Of a DNA stretch of 64,000 bases, positions 35,604-44,169 are shown one piece after another. Numbering within the stretch: the first letter of the stretch is position 1; every line of letters begins with the position of its first letter. Under the pieces are notes generated by a model that had not been told where the DNA came from, did not search any database, and saw only the letters and a list, made by a program, of their open reading frames with translations. Source of the stretch: Kiloniellaceae bacterium. GTDB taxonomy: Bacteria > Pseudomonadota > Alphaproteobacteria > Kiloniellales > J153. A program made the position numbers and the translations under genes. The stretch covers positions 1 through 64,000 of the forward strand of contig JAJFGJ010000008.1 in the NCBI GenBank assembly GCA_021776175.1, given 5' to 3'.

Positions 35604-35869
35604 GGTCTGTTGGCAATTAGGATGGCACCGCGGTTGGGCCAGAATGACGCGAGGTTAGGAGCGAGGACGCAGGACATGCGGAGCATATTCAAGGATAAGC
35701 GACGCGGCCTCGCGTCATTCTGGCCCAATCCCTCTGGGACGGGTCGTATTATCCCACCCGCCGCGTCGCGAACGGCTTGTGGGGGGCCTGCCACACGGCG
35801 CCGTCCGCTCCTAACGGGTGGGATAATCCGATCCCGCCTCGGCGCCATCCTAATTGTCAACAGACCCTA
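35601..35869 (+). mobile_element. MITE-like structured repeat, copy A (269 bp)
   Basis: The element is bounded by TA on both sides with terminal inverted repeats of about 26-30 bp: left GGGTCTGTTGGCAATTAGG, right complement GGGTCTGTTGACAATTAGG. Inside are a perfect 21-bp inverted repeat (35634-35654 with 35708-35728) and an imperfect one near 35740-35760 with 35815-35836. There is no transposase. A same-length copy lies inverted at 39088-39356. TA borders and short size fit a Tc1/mariner- or IS630-driven MITE; the class is inferred. It sits between two antiporter genes. Confidence 0.8.
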
Positions 35870-35881
35870 GGGAATAGACCC

Positions 35882-36133
35882 ATGAGTGACAAAGACCGCC
35901 GCCACGTCTTCGACAATCCACGCAACGTCAAGCGCGTTATCCACGCACTTTATGGCGTGTGCGCGGTTTCGCTGCTGGCCGAGTTGTTCATTCACCGCCA
36001 CGTGGACCACCCGTGGGAGGCCCTGTTCGGTTTCTACAGCCTCTACGGTTTCGCCGCCTGCGTGGTCCTGGTTCTGGTCGCCAAGGAAATGCGCAAAGTC
36101 ATCATGCGCAAGGAAGACTATTACGGTGACTAG
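35882..36133 (+). CDS. Small two-helix membrane protein in the antiporter operon (83 aa)
   Basis: The product from ATG 35882 has a basic N-terminus with DNPRNVKRVIHALYG, two hydrophobic helices (about 22-36 and 47-68) and a charged end RKVIMRKEDYYGD. I do not recognise a named family. Its codon use and position, right before and overlapping a third antiporter-type gene by 8 bp, support a real gene and suggest an accessory membrane subunit. It begins 12 bp after the MITE, so its ribosome site and upstream region were reshaped by the insertion. Confidence 0.7.
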   Translation: MSDKDRRHVFDNPRNVKRVIHALYGVCAVSLLAELFIHRHVDHPWEALFGFYSLYGFAACVVLVLVAKEMRKVIMRKEDYYGD

Positions 36134-37814
36134 CGTGGCGCCCTTTCTGGTCTTCTTTATCGGCGCGCTTTTCGTCGCGCTTAGCCGGGGAACCTTGCGC
36201 TCGGTCCTGCTTCTGGCCATCCCCCTGGCCGGGGCTTTCAATCTGCTGCAGTTCGATCCCGGAAGTTACGGCACCTTATCGCTGCTCGGCCACACCCTGA
36301 CCCTGGTCCGGGTCGATAAGTTGAGCCTTCTCTTCGGCTATTTGTTCCATCTCGCCGCCTTCCTGGCGATTATCTTCTCCTTGCACGTGCGCGACCCGAT
36401 TCAGCAGGTGTCCGGTGTGATCTACGCCGGCAGCGCCCTGGGCGCCGTGTTTGCCGGCGACATGATCACCCTGTTCGTTTTCTGGGAGCTCCTGGCGGTC
36501 TCCTCGGTGTTCCTGATCCTGGCCCGGCGCACCCAGCGATCCCAGGCCGCCGCCCTGCGCTACCTGATCATCCAGGTCCTGTCCGGCGTCATGCTGCTGG
36601 CCGGGGTGCTGATAATCGCCCATCGAACCGGGTCCATCGCCTTCGAGTTCATCGGTCTCGGCAGTCTGGGAAGCTGGCTTATCTTCCTCGCCTTCGGGAT
36701 CAAGTGCTGCTTCCCGCTCCTGCACAACTGGGCGACCGACGCCTATCCCGAGGCGACGCCGACCGGCACCGTGTTCCTCAGCGCCTTCACCACCAAGGTC
36801 GCGGTCTACGCCTTGGCGCGCGCCTTTCCCGGCACCGAACTCCTGGTTTACATCGGCGCCACCATGGCCATGTTCCCGATCTTCTTCGCCGTGATCGAGA
36901 ACGACCTGCGCCGGGTTCTGGCCTACAGCATGATCAACCAGATCGGCTTCATGGTCGTGGGTGTCGGCCTGGGCACCGCCCTGGCCATGAACGGCGCCGT
37001 CGCCCATGCCTTCAACGACGTGATCTTCAAGAGCCTCTTGTTCATGTCCATGGGCGCGGTCCTGTACAAAACCGGTGAGATGAATGGCTCCGCCCTGGGC
37101 GGCCTGTACAAATCCATGCCCATCACAACCGGATTATGCATCGTCGGCGCCGCCTCGATCTCGGCGTTTCCGCTATTTTCCGGTTTCGTGTCCAAGTCCA
37201 TGGTCATGGTGGCGGTCCTGGAGGAAGGGCATCCCATCGTCTGGCTGGCGCTGCTGTTCGCCTCCGCCGGGGTGTTCCACCACGCCGGGATCAAGATTCC
37301 CTTCTTTGCCTTCTTCGCCCACGATTCGGGAATCCGGACCGGCGAACCGCCGCGCAACATGCTCATCGCCATGGGCATCGCGGCGGTGATCTGCGTGTTC
37401 AACGGCAGTTACCCCTGGCTGCTTTACAGCCTGCTGCCCTTCCCGGTCGATTACGAGCCTTACACGGCCGCCCATGTCTTGACCCAAAGCCAGCTCTTGT
37501 TCTTCTCCGCGCTCGCCTTCTGCTGGCTGAAACTCTCGGGGCTGTACCCGCCGGAACTGCCGGGCGTGAACATCGACGCGGAATGGATTTACCGCAAGAT
37601 CGCGCCGGCGGCGATCCAGCGCCTCGGCGGCGCCCTCGGCACGCTTCGCCAGGGCGTCATGTTCCGGGCCCAGACCCGGCTGGAACGTTTCATCAGCCAC
37701 ATCTACCGCCACCACGGCCCGGATGGCATCATGGCCCGGACCTGGCCGACGGGAAGCACGGTACTGTGGGTGGCGGTCCTGCTGGGCGCCTATCTGCTGA
37801 TCTACTTCTTGTGA
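36126..37814 (+). CDS. Third proton-conducting antiporter subunit (MrpD/NuoL-like)
   Basis: This 562-residue polytopic protein has VFWELLAVSSVFLILARR, FGIKCCFPLLHNWATDAYPEA and NDLRRVLAYSMINQIGFMV, the conserved Glu/Lys-bearing motifs of the family. A C-terminal extension (about 490-562) contains an amphipathic stretch with ARG-rich segments and a final helix. The GTG start at 36126, preceded by GGAAG, overlaps the 83-residue protein gene; GTG 36135 is an alternative. It closes the operon; its 3' end overlaps the convergent cinA-like gene by 13 bp. Confidence 0.88.
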   Translation: MTSVAPFLVFFIGALFVALSRGTLRSVLLLAIPLAGAFNLLQFDPGSYGTLSLLGHTLTLVRVDKLSLLFGYLFHLAAFLAIIFSLHVRDPIQQVSGVIYAGSALGAVFAGDMITLFVFWELLAVSSVFLILARRTQRSQAAALRYLIIQVLSGVMLLAGVLIIAHRTGSIAFEFIGLGSLGSWLIFLAFGIKCCFPLLHNWATDAYPEATPTGTVFLSAFTTKVAVYALARAFPGTELLVYIGATMAMFPIFFAVIENDLRRVLAYSMINQIGFMVVGVGLGTALAMNGAVAHAFNDVIFKSLLFMSMGAVLYKTGEMNGSALGGLYKSMPITTGLCIVGAASISAFPLFSGFVSKSMVMVAVLEEGHPIVWLALLFASAGVFHHAGIKIPFFAFFAHDSGIRTGEPPRNMLIAMGIAAVICVFNGSYPWLLYSLLPFPVDYEPYTAAHVLTQSQLLFFSALAFCWLKLSGLYPPELPGVNIDAEWIYRKIAPAAIQRLGGALGTLRQGVMFRAQTRLERFISHIYRHHGPDGIMARTWPTGSTVLWVAVLLGAYLLIYFL

Positions 37815-38572
37815 GGGCTTAGATCCAGGTCCCACTCGGCGGCGGCGCCCAGGGTTTTAACGATCTCATCCAATTCCAGCGCCGCGGCATCGAGGCGGGC
37901 CGCTTCGGTGGCGCGCAGGACCAAGCGGGTGCCGATGTCGCCCTCGCGATTGAAGGGGTAGCTGCCCATTTCCACATCCGGGTAAATTTCCTGAAGGGCG
38001 CCAAGTTGCTTGGCGATTCGCCCCTCCCCCAGGGCCAGGGTGAGCGAGCGCGATAGCAGCGGCTTACCCCCGGACAGGCGATGCGCGATACCGTCGAACA
38101 TGGCCTGCATGATGACGGGAATACCGGCCATGACGAAGACGTTTTCGACCTGAAAGCCAGGTGCCGTGCTGACCGGGTTGTCGATCAGGCGCGCGCCTTG
38201 CGGCGTATGCGCCATGCGCCGCCGAGCTTCGTTGAATTGGCCCGGCGGATAGTGCGCCTCGAGCCGCGCCCGCGCCTCCGGGTGCAAGATGAGTGGAATC
38301 CCGAAGGCCTTGGCGACGCAGGCGGAGGTGATGTCGTCGTGGGTGGGACCGATGCCGCCGGTCGTGAACACATAGTCGAAGCGCGCCCGCGCCCAGTTCA
38401 AGGTTTCGACGATGACCGGCTCGACGTCCGGGATCACCCGGGCCTCGGTGAGGCGGATGCCGATTTCGTTCAATCGCCGGCCCAGAAACGACAGATTGGC
38501 ATCCTGGGTGCGCCCGGAAAGAATCTCGTTGCCGATAATCAGCACGCATGCGGTAACCGGCTTGTCCGTCAT
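37802..38572 (-). CDS. CinA-like molybdopterin-binding domain protein
   Basis: This 256-residue protein has the MoCF/CinA N-terminal fold: LIIGNEILSGRTQDANLSFL, then TTGGIGPTHDDITSACVAKAF near residues 70-90. It lacks the C-terminal nicotinamide-nucleotide amidase domain of full CinA, so it is the short form common in alphaproteobacteria. The reaction is not established for this type. ATG 38572 is chosen because family similarity begins two residues later; the open frame extends upstream. It lies 8 bp after the lipoprotein gene's stop on the same strand. Confidence 0.83.
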   Translation of the reverse strand: MTDKPVTACVLIIGNEILSGRTQDANLSFLGRRLNEIGIRLTEARVIPDVEPVIVETLNWARARFDYVFTTGGIGPTHDDITSACVAKAFGIPLILHPEARARLEAHYPPGQFNEARRRMAHTPQGARLIDNPVSTAPGFQVENVFVMAGIPVIMQAMFDGIAHRLSGGKPLLSRSLTLALGEGRIAKQLGALQEIYPDVEMGSYPFNREGDIGTRLVLRATEAARLDAAALELDEIVKTLGAAAEWDLDLSPHKK

Positions 38573-38580
38573 GGCGCGTT

Positions 38581-39000
38581 TCAGTTCTGGCTGTAGCCTT
38601 TGTCGCGCATGCAATCGCCGTAGAGGATGGAGCGCCGGTTCCGGCGTGCGAATTCGCTCATCCGCCCGCTTAGCTCCGCCACCCCGATACCGCTGGGATA
38701 GGCGTCGAAGGCGGCGCCGCTGTCCGATTCGATCCGCGCGTCATGGGCGATTCGTGCCTGCGCGAAACGGTAACAGGCTTCGAGATCGGCACGGTGCTGC
38801 GCGCTGGCCTCGTCGTCCTTGCTCTCCGGCACCAGCACGGCGCCGGAAGCCGCGCCCGGCGCCACGCCGGCGGGCGGCGGCTCCACGGGCGTGGGTTTCG
38901 CGGCGCCTGAGCGGTAAGGCTGCGCGCAAGCCACAAGCGCGAACCCGGCTAGCGCGAGTATCGGCAGGACCTTCAGGGATCGGACTTGGTGCTGAGTCAA
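38581..39000 (-). CDS. Putative lipoprotein, unrecognised (139 aa)
   Basis: The signal is hydrophobic (about 9-22) with lipobox LVAC and C25. The mature part has a Pro/Ala-rich linker followed by a helix-prone, charged domain with two further cysteines (LEACYRFAQARI and YGDCMRDKGY), which could form a disulfide in the periplasm. The start is probably TTG 39000 with AGGG upstream; no ATG lies before the signal. Cotranscription with the CinA-like gene (8-bp gap) is likely. The function is unknown. Confidence 0.68.
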   Translation of the reverse strand: MTQHQVRSLKVLPILALAGFALVACAQPYRSGAAKPTPVEPPPAGVAPGAASGAVLVPESKDDEASAQHRADLEACYRFAQARIAHDARIESDSGAAFDAYPSGIGVAELSGRMSEFARRNRRSILYGDCMRDKGYSQN

Positions 39001-39087
39001 GAATCTTACCCTAGGATATGGTGAAAGCGGAGAGCGCCGCGGAACGGCCCCCTATAACTGCGTCCTGGAACCCGAAGTTGCAAGCCT

Positions 39088-39356
39088 TAGGACCTGTGGA
39101 CACCTAGGATGCCGCCGAGGCGGGATCGGATTATCCCACCCGTTAGGAGCGGGCGGCGCCGTATGGCAGGCCCCACACAAGCCGTTCGCGACGCGGCGGG
39201 TGGGATAATACGACCCGTCCCAACGGGATTGGGCCAAAATGACGCGATGCCGCGTCGCTCGTCCTTGAATATGCGCTGCATGGCCATCGTCCTCGCTCCT
39301 AACCTCGCGTCATTTTGGCCCAACCGCGACGGCATCCTAAATGTCCACAGGCCCTA
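39088..39356 (-). mobile_element. MITE-like structured repeat, copy B (269 bp, inverted)
   Basis: This copy has the same length as copy A and lies in opposite orientation, again bordered by TA. Terminal repeats are GGACCTGTGGACACCTAGG and, as complement, GGGCCTGTGGACATTTAGG. The internal stem (39229-39247 with 39305-39323) is perfect over 19 bp and carries a compensated G:C to A:T change relative to copy A (CCAGAATG/CATTCTGG versus CCAAAATG/CATTTTGG). It lies between the lipoprotein gene and sfsA. No transposase is present. Confidence 0.8.
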
Positions 39357-39418
39357 GAGCATGAGTTAATACCAAAGGTCCGATTGAAAATCCGGGATTG
39401 GCGCGGTACCACCTGACC

Positions 39419-40126
39419 ATGAAGTTTCCCGATCCCCTGCTGCGCGGACGCCTGCTGCGCCGCTACAAGCGATTCCTGGCCGATGTGGAGCTGGAGAGCG
39501 GCGCGGCGGTGGTCGCGCACTGCGCCAATCCCGGTTCCATGATCGGGCTGGCCCAACCGGGTGCCGGGGTCTGGTTGTCGCCGGCCCGCAATCCGGCTAG
39601 AAAGCTCAAATATTCGTGGGAATTGACCGCCGTCGGCGATCATCTGGTCGGAATCAACACCAGCGTCCCCAACGGCCTGGTCGCCGCCGCGCTCGAGGCC
39701 GGCCGGATCCCGGAATTGTCCGGTTACCCGGATCTGCGCCGCGAGGTCCGCTATGGCAAGAACAGCCGGATCGATATCCTGCTGGAGAGCGCAGGGCGGC
39801 CGCCCTGCTATGTCGAAGTCAAGAACGTGACCCTCAAGCGGGGGCCGGAAGCGGCGGAATTCCCCGATTCCGTGACCGCCCGGGGTACCAAGCACCTGAA
39901 CGAACTCGCCCTCATGGCCGCCGGCGGCGCCCGGGCGGTCATGTTTTACCTGGTTCAGCGCCCCGATTGCGTGCGGCTGGAAATTGCCGCGGATATCGAC
40001 CCCGCCTATGACAGGGCCCTGCGCGAGGCGCTCTCCCAAGGGGTCGAGGTCCTGTGCTATGGTTGCACCCTAAGCCCCAGCGCCATTGAACTGGATCGCC
40101 GCCTCCCCTTCGCCCTTCAGGTCTAA
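39419..40126 (+). CDS. sfsA: SfsA family protein
   Basis: This 235-residue protein opens MKFPDPLLRGRLLRRYKRFL and has HCANPGSMIGL, KNSRIDILLES, CYVEVKNVTL and FPDSVTARGTKHLNEL, all hallmarks of SfsA. SfsA proteins have an OB fold plus a nuclease-like domain and were linked to sugar fermentation stimulation; the biochemical role is unclear. ATG 39419 is preferred over TTG 39398 because the family starts at MKFP. It is followed 19 bp later by map. Confidence 0.93.
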   Translation: MKFPDPLLRGRLLRRYKRFLADVELESGAAVVAHCANPGSMIGLAQPGAGVWLSPARNPARKLKYSWELTAVGDHLVGINTSVPNGLVAAALEAGRIPELSGYPDLRREVRYGKNSRIDILLESAGRPPCYVEVKNVTLKRGPEAAEFPDSVTARGTKHLNELALMAAGGARAVMFYLVQRPDCVRLEIAADIDPAYDRALREALSQGVEVLCYGCTLSPSAIELDRRLPFALQV

Positions 40127-40145
40127 ATAGGACAGGACGTACAGC

Positions 40146-40973
40146 ATGGAACACGGCCAACCCGCGAAAATGCCCGATGCCGAGACCAACAGCATCGTGA
40201 TCCACAATGAGCGGGACTTCGAAGCCATGCGCCGGGCCGGGCGTTTGGGGGCGGAGACCCTCGACTACATCACGCCGCACGTGGTGCCGGGGGTCAGCAC
40301 CGAAGAACTGGACCGCCTGTGCCACGACTTCATTGTCGAACACGGCGCCGTGGCGGCGCCCCTCAACTATCGCGGCTTTCCCAAGTCGATCTGCACCTCG
40401 ATCAACCACGTGGTCTGCCACGGCATCCCCAGCGACAGGAAAATCCTGCGCGACGGCGATATCATGAACATCGACGTGACCGTTATCCTGGGCGGCTGGC
40501 ATGGCGATACCAGCCGCATGTATTTCCTTGGCTCGCCGAGCGTGAAGGCCCGGCGCTTGGTGGATACGACCTACGAGGCCATGATGCGCGGGATCGAGGC
40601 GGTGCGCCCCGGCGCGACCCTAGGCGACATCGGCCATGCCATTCAAAGCTTCGCCGAGGGCGCGCGTTTCTCCGTCGTCCGTGATTTTTGCGGCCATGGC
40701 CTCGGGCGCATATTCCACACCGCGCCGAGCGTCCTGCACTATGGCCGGCCGGGACAGGGCCTGACTCTGCGCGAAGGCATGTTCTTCACCATCGAGCCGA
40801 TGATAAACGCCGGCCGCTTCGACGTGAAGCTCCTGGAAGACGGCTGGACCGCGGTGACCCGCGACCGCTCTCTCTCGGCCCAATTCGAGCACTCGATCGG
40901 CGTTACCGCGCAGGGCTACGAGATATTCACCCTCTCGCCCAAGGGCTGGCACCACCCACCTTACGGGACCTGA
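40146..40973 (+). CDS. map: Methionine aminopeptidase type I
   Basis: The enzyme removes initiator methionine from nascent proteins. The 275 residues include the metal ligands in MNIDVTVILGG (Asp), WHGDTSRM (Asp), CGHGLGRIFH (His), TIEPMINAG (Glu) and QFEHSIG (Glu). An N-terminal 20-residue extension precedes the core IHNERDFEAMRRAGRL. It lies in the sfsA-map-radC order often seen in alphaproteobacteria. Confidence 0.95.
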   Translation: MEHGQPAKMPDAETNSIVIHNERDFEAMRRAGRLGAETLDYITPHVVPGVSTEELDRLCHDFIVEHGAVAAPLNYRGFPKSICTSINHVVCHGIPSDRKILRDGDIMNIDVTVILGGWHGDTSRMYFLGSPSVKARRLVDTTYEAMMRGIEAVRPGATLGDIGHAIQSFAEGARFSVVRDFCGHGLGRIFHTAPSVLHYGRPGQGLTLREGMFFTIEPMINAGRFDVKLLEDGWTAVTRDRSLSAQFEHSIGVTAQGYEIFTLSPKGWHHPPYGT

Positions 40974-41002
40974 CGGCACAAGGCGGCCTTCGCCAACAGA
41001 CC

Positions 41003-41686
41003 ATGAGCCAGGAAAAGCCTCACTACCACGGTCACCGGGAGCGTCTGCGCCGCCGCCTGCTCGACAAGGGTGCGGGCTCCCTGGCCGACTACGAGGTCCT
41101 GGAATACCTGCTGTTCGGCGCCAGGCCGCGCGGCGATACGAAACCCCTGGCCAAGGCCTTGCTCGCGCGCTTCGGCAACTTGGCCAGTGTGTTCAGCGCC
41201 AGCCCACGCGAGCTGGCCGCGGTGACCGGCGCCGGAGACGCCTCGGTCGCGATCCTAAGGATCGTGCCCGAGGCGGCCCGGCGCATGGCCCTGGAAGAAA
41301 TCATGGACCGGCCCGTGCTGAGCTCCTGGAACCAGGTCATAGCCTACTGCCGGATCGTCATGGGACGGGAGAAGACCGAGCAATTCCGCCTGCTGTTTCT
41401 CGACACCAAAAACCGCTTGATCGCCGACGAGAAACAGCAGCAAGGGACCGTGAACTTCACCCCGGTCTATCCGCGCGAGGTGGTCAAGCGCGCCCTGGAG
41501 CTGGAAGCCTCGGCCCTGATCATGGTCCACAATCACCCCTCGGGCGACCCGGCCCCCTCAAAGGCGGATATCGCGATCACCCGCCAAGTCCAATCGGCGG
41601 CGGCCGAGCTTGGTATCGATGTCCACGACCACATCGTGATCGGCCGCTCGGGGCATAACAGCTTTAAAAGCCTGGGGTTGCTTTAG
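41003..41686 (+). CDS. radC: RadC/JAB-domain protein, copy 1
   Basis: This 227-residue protein has an N-terminal helix-hairpin-helix-like part (LADYEVLEYLLFGARPRGD; LAAVTGAGDASVAIL) and a C-terminal JAB1/MPN-type domain with the metal motif HNHPSGDPAPSKAD. RadC is annotated as DNA repair, but its biochemical role is disputed. ATG 41003 is chosen because the family begins there (HYHGHRERLRRRL follows); the open frame extends back into map in another reading. A second, diverged copy lies at 45662. Confidence 0.92.
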   Translation: MSQEKPHYHGHRERLRRRLLDKGAGSLADYEVLEYLLFGARPRGDTKPLAKALLARFGNLASVFSASPRELAAVTGAGDASVAILRIVPEAARRMALEEIMDRPVLSSWNQVIAYCRIVMGREKTEQFRLLFLDTKNRLIADEKQQQGTVNFTPVYPREVVKRALELEASALIMVHNHPSGDPAPSKADIAITRQVQSAAAELGIDVHDHIVIGRSGHNSFKSLGLL

Positions 41687-42105
41687 GCGGCCGAATAGCT
41701 GAACGGCCAGATAAGATCATCCAACCGGATTGCTATGAATAATCTCCTATCATACCACGTCTGGGGTATGACAGGGGAGTCATTGCCAACCAATATGAGT
41801 TCTGGCTGCGGCTCGGTTCGTGGGTGTGATATCCGATCAATCTAGAATAATAGGAACACATCCTTTCTTTTCATTATTGCAAAAGAAAAGGATGCAGATC
41901 ATGCTAGAAATATTTCGGCATCTTCTTCACTGGAGGCTGTCTACGTTCTAGATTGACCATGAATATATTGTTTCTGATTTCTGTCTGTATTCGTGCATTT
42001 GCCCTGATTTGGGCGATCTGCTTCCACTTACGGATTGAATATTGGCAGGTCACCTGGATATGCGGGGCAGATGAAGAGAGGTTCCGGCCCCGGCCAAAGA
42101 GCCCG
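41687..42105. other. Intergenic region before the hybrid sensor kinase
   Basis: About 420 bp of A+T-richer sequence between radC and the kinase. A hairpin-like repeat lies at 41859-41894 (CATCCTTTCTTTT against AAAAGAAAAGGATG, one bulge). In-frame TTG 41953 and ATG 41959 extend the kinase frame with a hydrophobic stretch (NILFLISVCIRAFALIWAIC), so the gene could begin there instead of at 42106. No other gene is apparent. Confidence 0.4.
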
Positions 42106-44169
42106 ATGCTCCGCCTTCTAGGTCTCTTTCTCGTCTTTTCCATAGCCGCCTTGGTTTCAGTGCCGGGTGGGCGCGCCCAAACACGATCCGATGTCGGCAG
42201 CCTCACCGCCGCGTCTTCCAATAATTTTCCGCCGGTCAATCTTCTGGATAGCGAGGGCCGCTTGACTGGTTTTGGCCGGGAGCTTTCCACCGCGGTCATC
42301 AAGGCGACCGGCGGGGAAGTCTCGTATATTCATTCTTCCCGCTGGACCGAGGTCTTGGACATGTTGGCAGAGGGTAAGGCCGATTTTATCCATGACACGG
42401 GATACACGCCCGAGCGCACGGCGACGCTGGATTTCAGCGAACCGATCTTAACAATGCCGGAACGGATTTTCGTTCTAAAAGACCGTTTCGATATCGCATC
42501 ACTGGACTCGCTGCGTGGCCAAAAAGTCGCCTGCGTCAACCAGCACATCACGCATTTATATCTCCAGAAAATACCGCGGATCGATTGCGTTGTCTTCGCC
42601 ACCCCACCGGAGGGATTGAAAGCCTTAGTGGATGGCGGGGTCGATGCCTTCATCTACCCACGCCAAATCGTCCTCTACTATGCCCAGAAGACCCATGTCA
42701 CCGGACGGATCAAAACCATAGGCGATCCGGTCCGCACCCTGACCTGGCATATGGCCGTCAAGAAAGGGAACCACGATGTCCTCGTGCGCCTTAACAACGG
42801 CATCGCAAAAGTAAAAGCCAGCGGTGAATACCACCGCATCTACGACAAGTGGTTCGGCAAGATCGCGATAGAAGGCCACATCCATAAAGAAATCGCGGTA
42901 ACCATTGGTATTGTTTTGGCCCTTGGCGCCACGGCCGTTGGCGGCTTCGTCATTTGGAACTGGACCCTTCGAAGAACTGTCCGGCGGGCAACCGGGGAGC
43001 TAGCTGACAGTGAAAGGCGATTCCACCGGGCCTTCGAGTCTTCGCCGACCGGCAGTATCGTCATCGACGATTCCGGTATTATTGAGATCTTCAATGAAGA
43101 GGCTGAGCGAATATTCGGGTATTCGGCCGCGGACATCGTGGGCAAGAACGTCAAGTTGCTTATGCCGGAACCGGATCGAAGCCAGCATGATTCCGCCATG
43201 CAGGAATTTCTCGATACCGGCGAAGCCAAAGTGATTGGCGTTGAACAGGAGGTTTCCGGCCTTCGAAAATCCGGCGAGACTTTCCCGCTGGCTTTAGGGG
43301 TGGCGGAGTGCGGATATGGCGATCATCGTAAATTCATCGGAACGATCAGAGATCTGACTGAGCGCAAGGCCCTTGAGGAACGAGCCGAAAAATCGCGTAT
43401 GGAAGCCGTGAGAACGCAGGAATTGTATCTGCGCGAACTGCAAGCGGATTTACACAAATTTTCCCGACTCAGCGATATGGGGCAGTTTTCAGCCTCGCTT
43501 ACCCATGAGCTTAGTCAGCCCTTGACCGCGATCTTGAATTACCTGCAGGCGTGCCGCAAAATCATGGGCGGGACCGAGTCCAACACTTCCGTGAAAGTAG
43601 ATGGGTTGATCGAAAAGGCGGTCGACCAAGCGAAACGGACCGCCAAAATACTGCACGGTCTTAAAGACATGGTCCATGATGGCGAACCTTCGAGAGCCAT
43701 AGAAGATGTCAATACAGGCGTCGAGGAAGCCACGACTTTGGGATTAACCGGCTTGGTCAGGAGGGATTTAAGTGTTGAATTCAACTTCGCTAAAAAGAAG
43801 GTGCCGGTATTAATCAACAAGGTACAGATACAACAGGTGGTACAGAATCTGGTTCGCAATGCCGCCGAAGCGGTTGCCGATTCCAAGACGCGGCACCTCA
43901 AGGTGAGAACCGCGTACGATCGTGAAGGCATGGTCAGAATTTCCGTTAGCGATACCGGACCGGGCCTAACGGATGAAATGCGGGGTCGTCTCTTCCAGCC
44001 CTTTGTGACGACAAAGAGAGGTGGAATTGGTGTGGGACTCGCCATCAGTCAAACGATCGTTGAAGCCCATGGAGGAAAGATTTGGGCGGAGCCGAATGAA
44101 CAGGGGGGAACGACTTTCCATTTTACATTGCCGGCCAGCATCCGCGATGAGGTGACCCTTGATGCATAA
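42106..44169 (+). CDS. Hybrid sensor histidine kinase: periplasmic SBP_bac_3 domain plus FixL-like PAS and kinase
   Basis: This 687-residue protein has a signal peptide (MLRLLGLFLVFSIAAL, to about GGRAQ). A periplasmic amino-acid-binding-protein-like domain follows (about 30-260; FADFIHDTGYTPERTATLDFSEP-type features), then a transmembrane helix (ITIGIVLALGATAVGGFVI-like), a PAS domain very like FixL (NVKLLMPEPDRSQHDS, His361), and HisKA with THELSQPLTAILNYL and an HATPase (NAAEAV, DTGPGL, GGIGVGLAIS). It probably senses a periplasmic ligand and a second cytoplasmic signal and phosphorylates the FixJ-like regulator, whose start overlaps this stop. The start is uncertain (41959 possible). Confidence 0.85.
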   Translation: MLRLLGLFLVFSIAALVSVPGGRAQTRSDVGSLTAASSNNFPPVNLLDSEGRLTGFGRELSTAVIKATGGEVSYIHSSRWTEVLDMLAEGKADFIHDTGYTPERTATLDFSEPILTMPERIFVLKDRFDIASLDSLRGQKVACVNQHITHLYLQKIPRIDCVVFATPPEGLKALVDGGVDAFIYPRQIVLYYAQKTHVTGRIKTIGDPVRTLTWHMAVKKGNHDVLVRLNNGIAKVKASGEYHRIYDKWFGKIAIEGHIHKEIAVTIGIVLALGATAVGGFVIWNWTLRRTVRRATGELADSERRFHRAFESSPTGSIVIDDSGIIEIFNEEAERIFGYSAADIVGKNVKLLMPEPDRSQHDSAMQEFLDTGEAKVIGVEQEVSGLRKSGETFPLALGVAECGYGDHRKFIGTIRDLTERKALEERAEKSRMEAVRTQELYLRELQADLHKFSRLSDMGQFSASLTHELSQPLTAILNYLQACRKIMGGTESNTSVKVDGLIEKAVDQAKRTAKILHGLKDMVHDGEPSRAIEDVNTGVEEATTLGLTGLVRRDLSVEFNFAKKKVPVLINKVQIQQVVQNLVRNAAEAVADSKTRHLKVRTAYDREGMVRISVSDTGPGLTDEMRGRLFQPFVTTKRGGIGVGLAISQTIVEAHGGKIWAEPNEQGGTTFHFTLPASIRDEVTLDA

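Noticed and set aside
35610..35870. 86-residue ORF inside MITE copy A, similar to an 82-residue ORF in copy B
   Set aside because: Similarity follows from the shared repeat; the ORF spans the palindromic stems and lacks a ribosome site, so it is not listed as a gene, though it is mentioned in the MITE finding.
35886..36125. N-terminal extension of the third antiporter gene
   Set aside because: Residues before GTG 36126 are an out-of-frame reading of the 83-residue protein gene and do not resemble the antiporter family.
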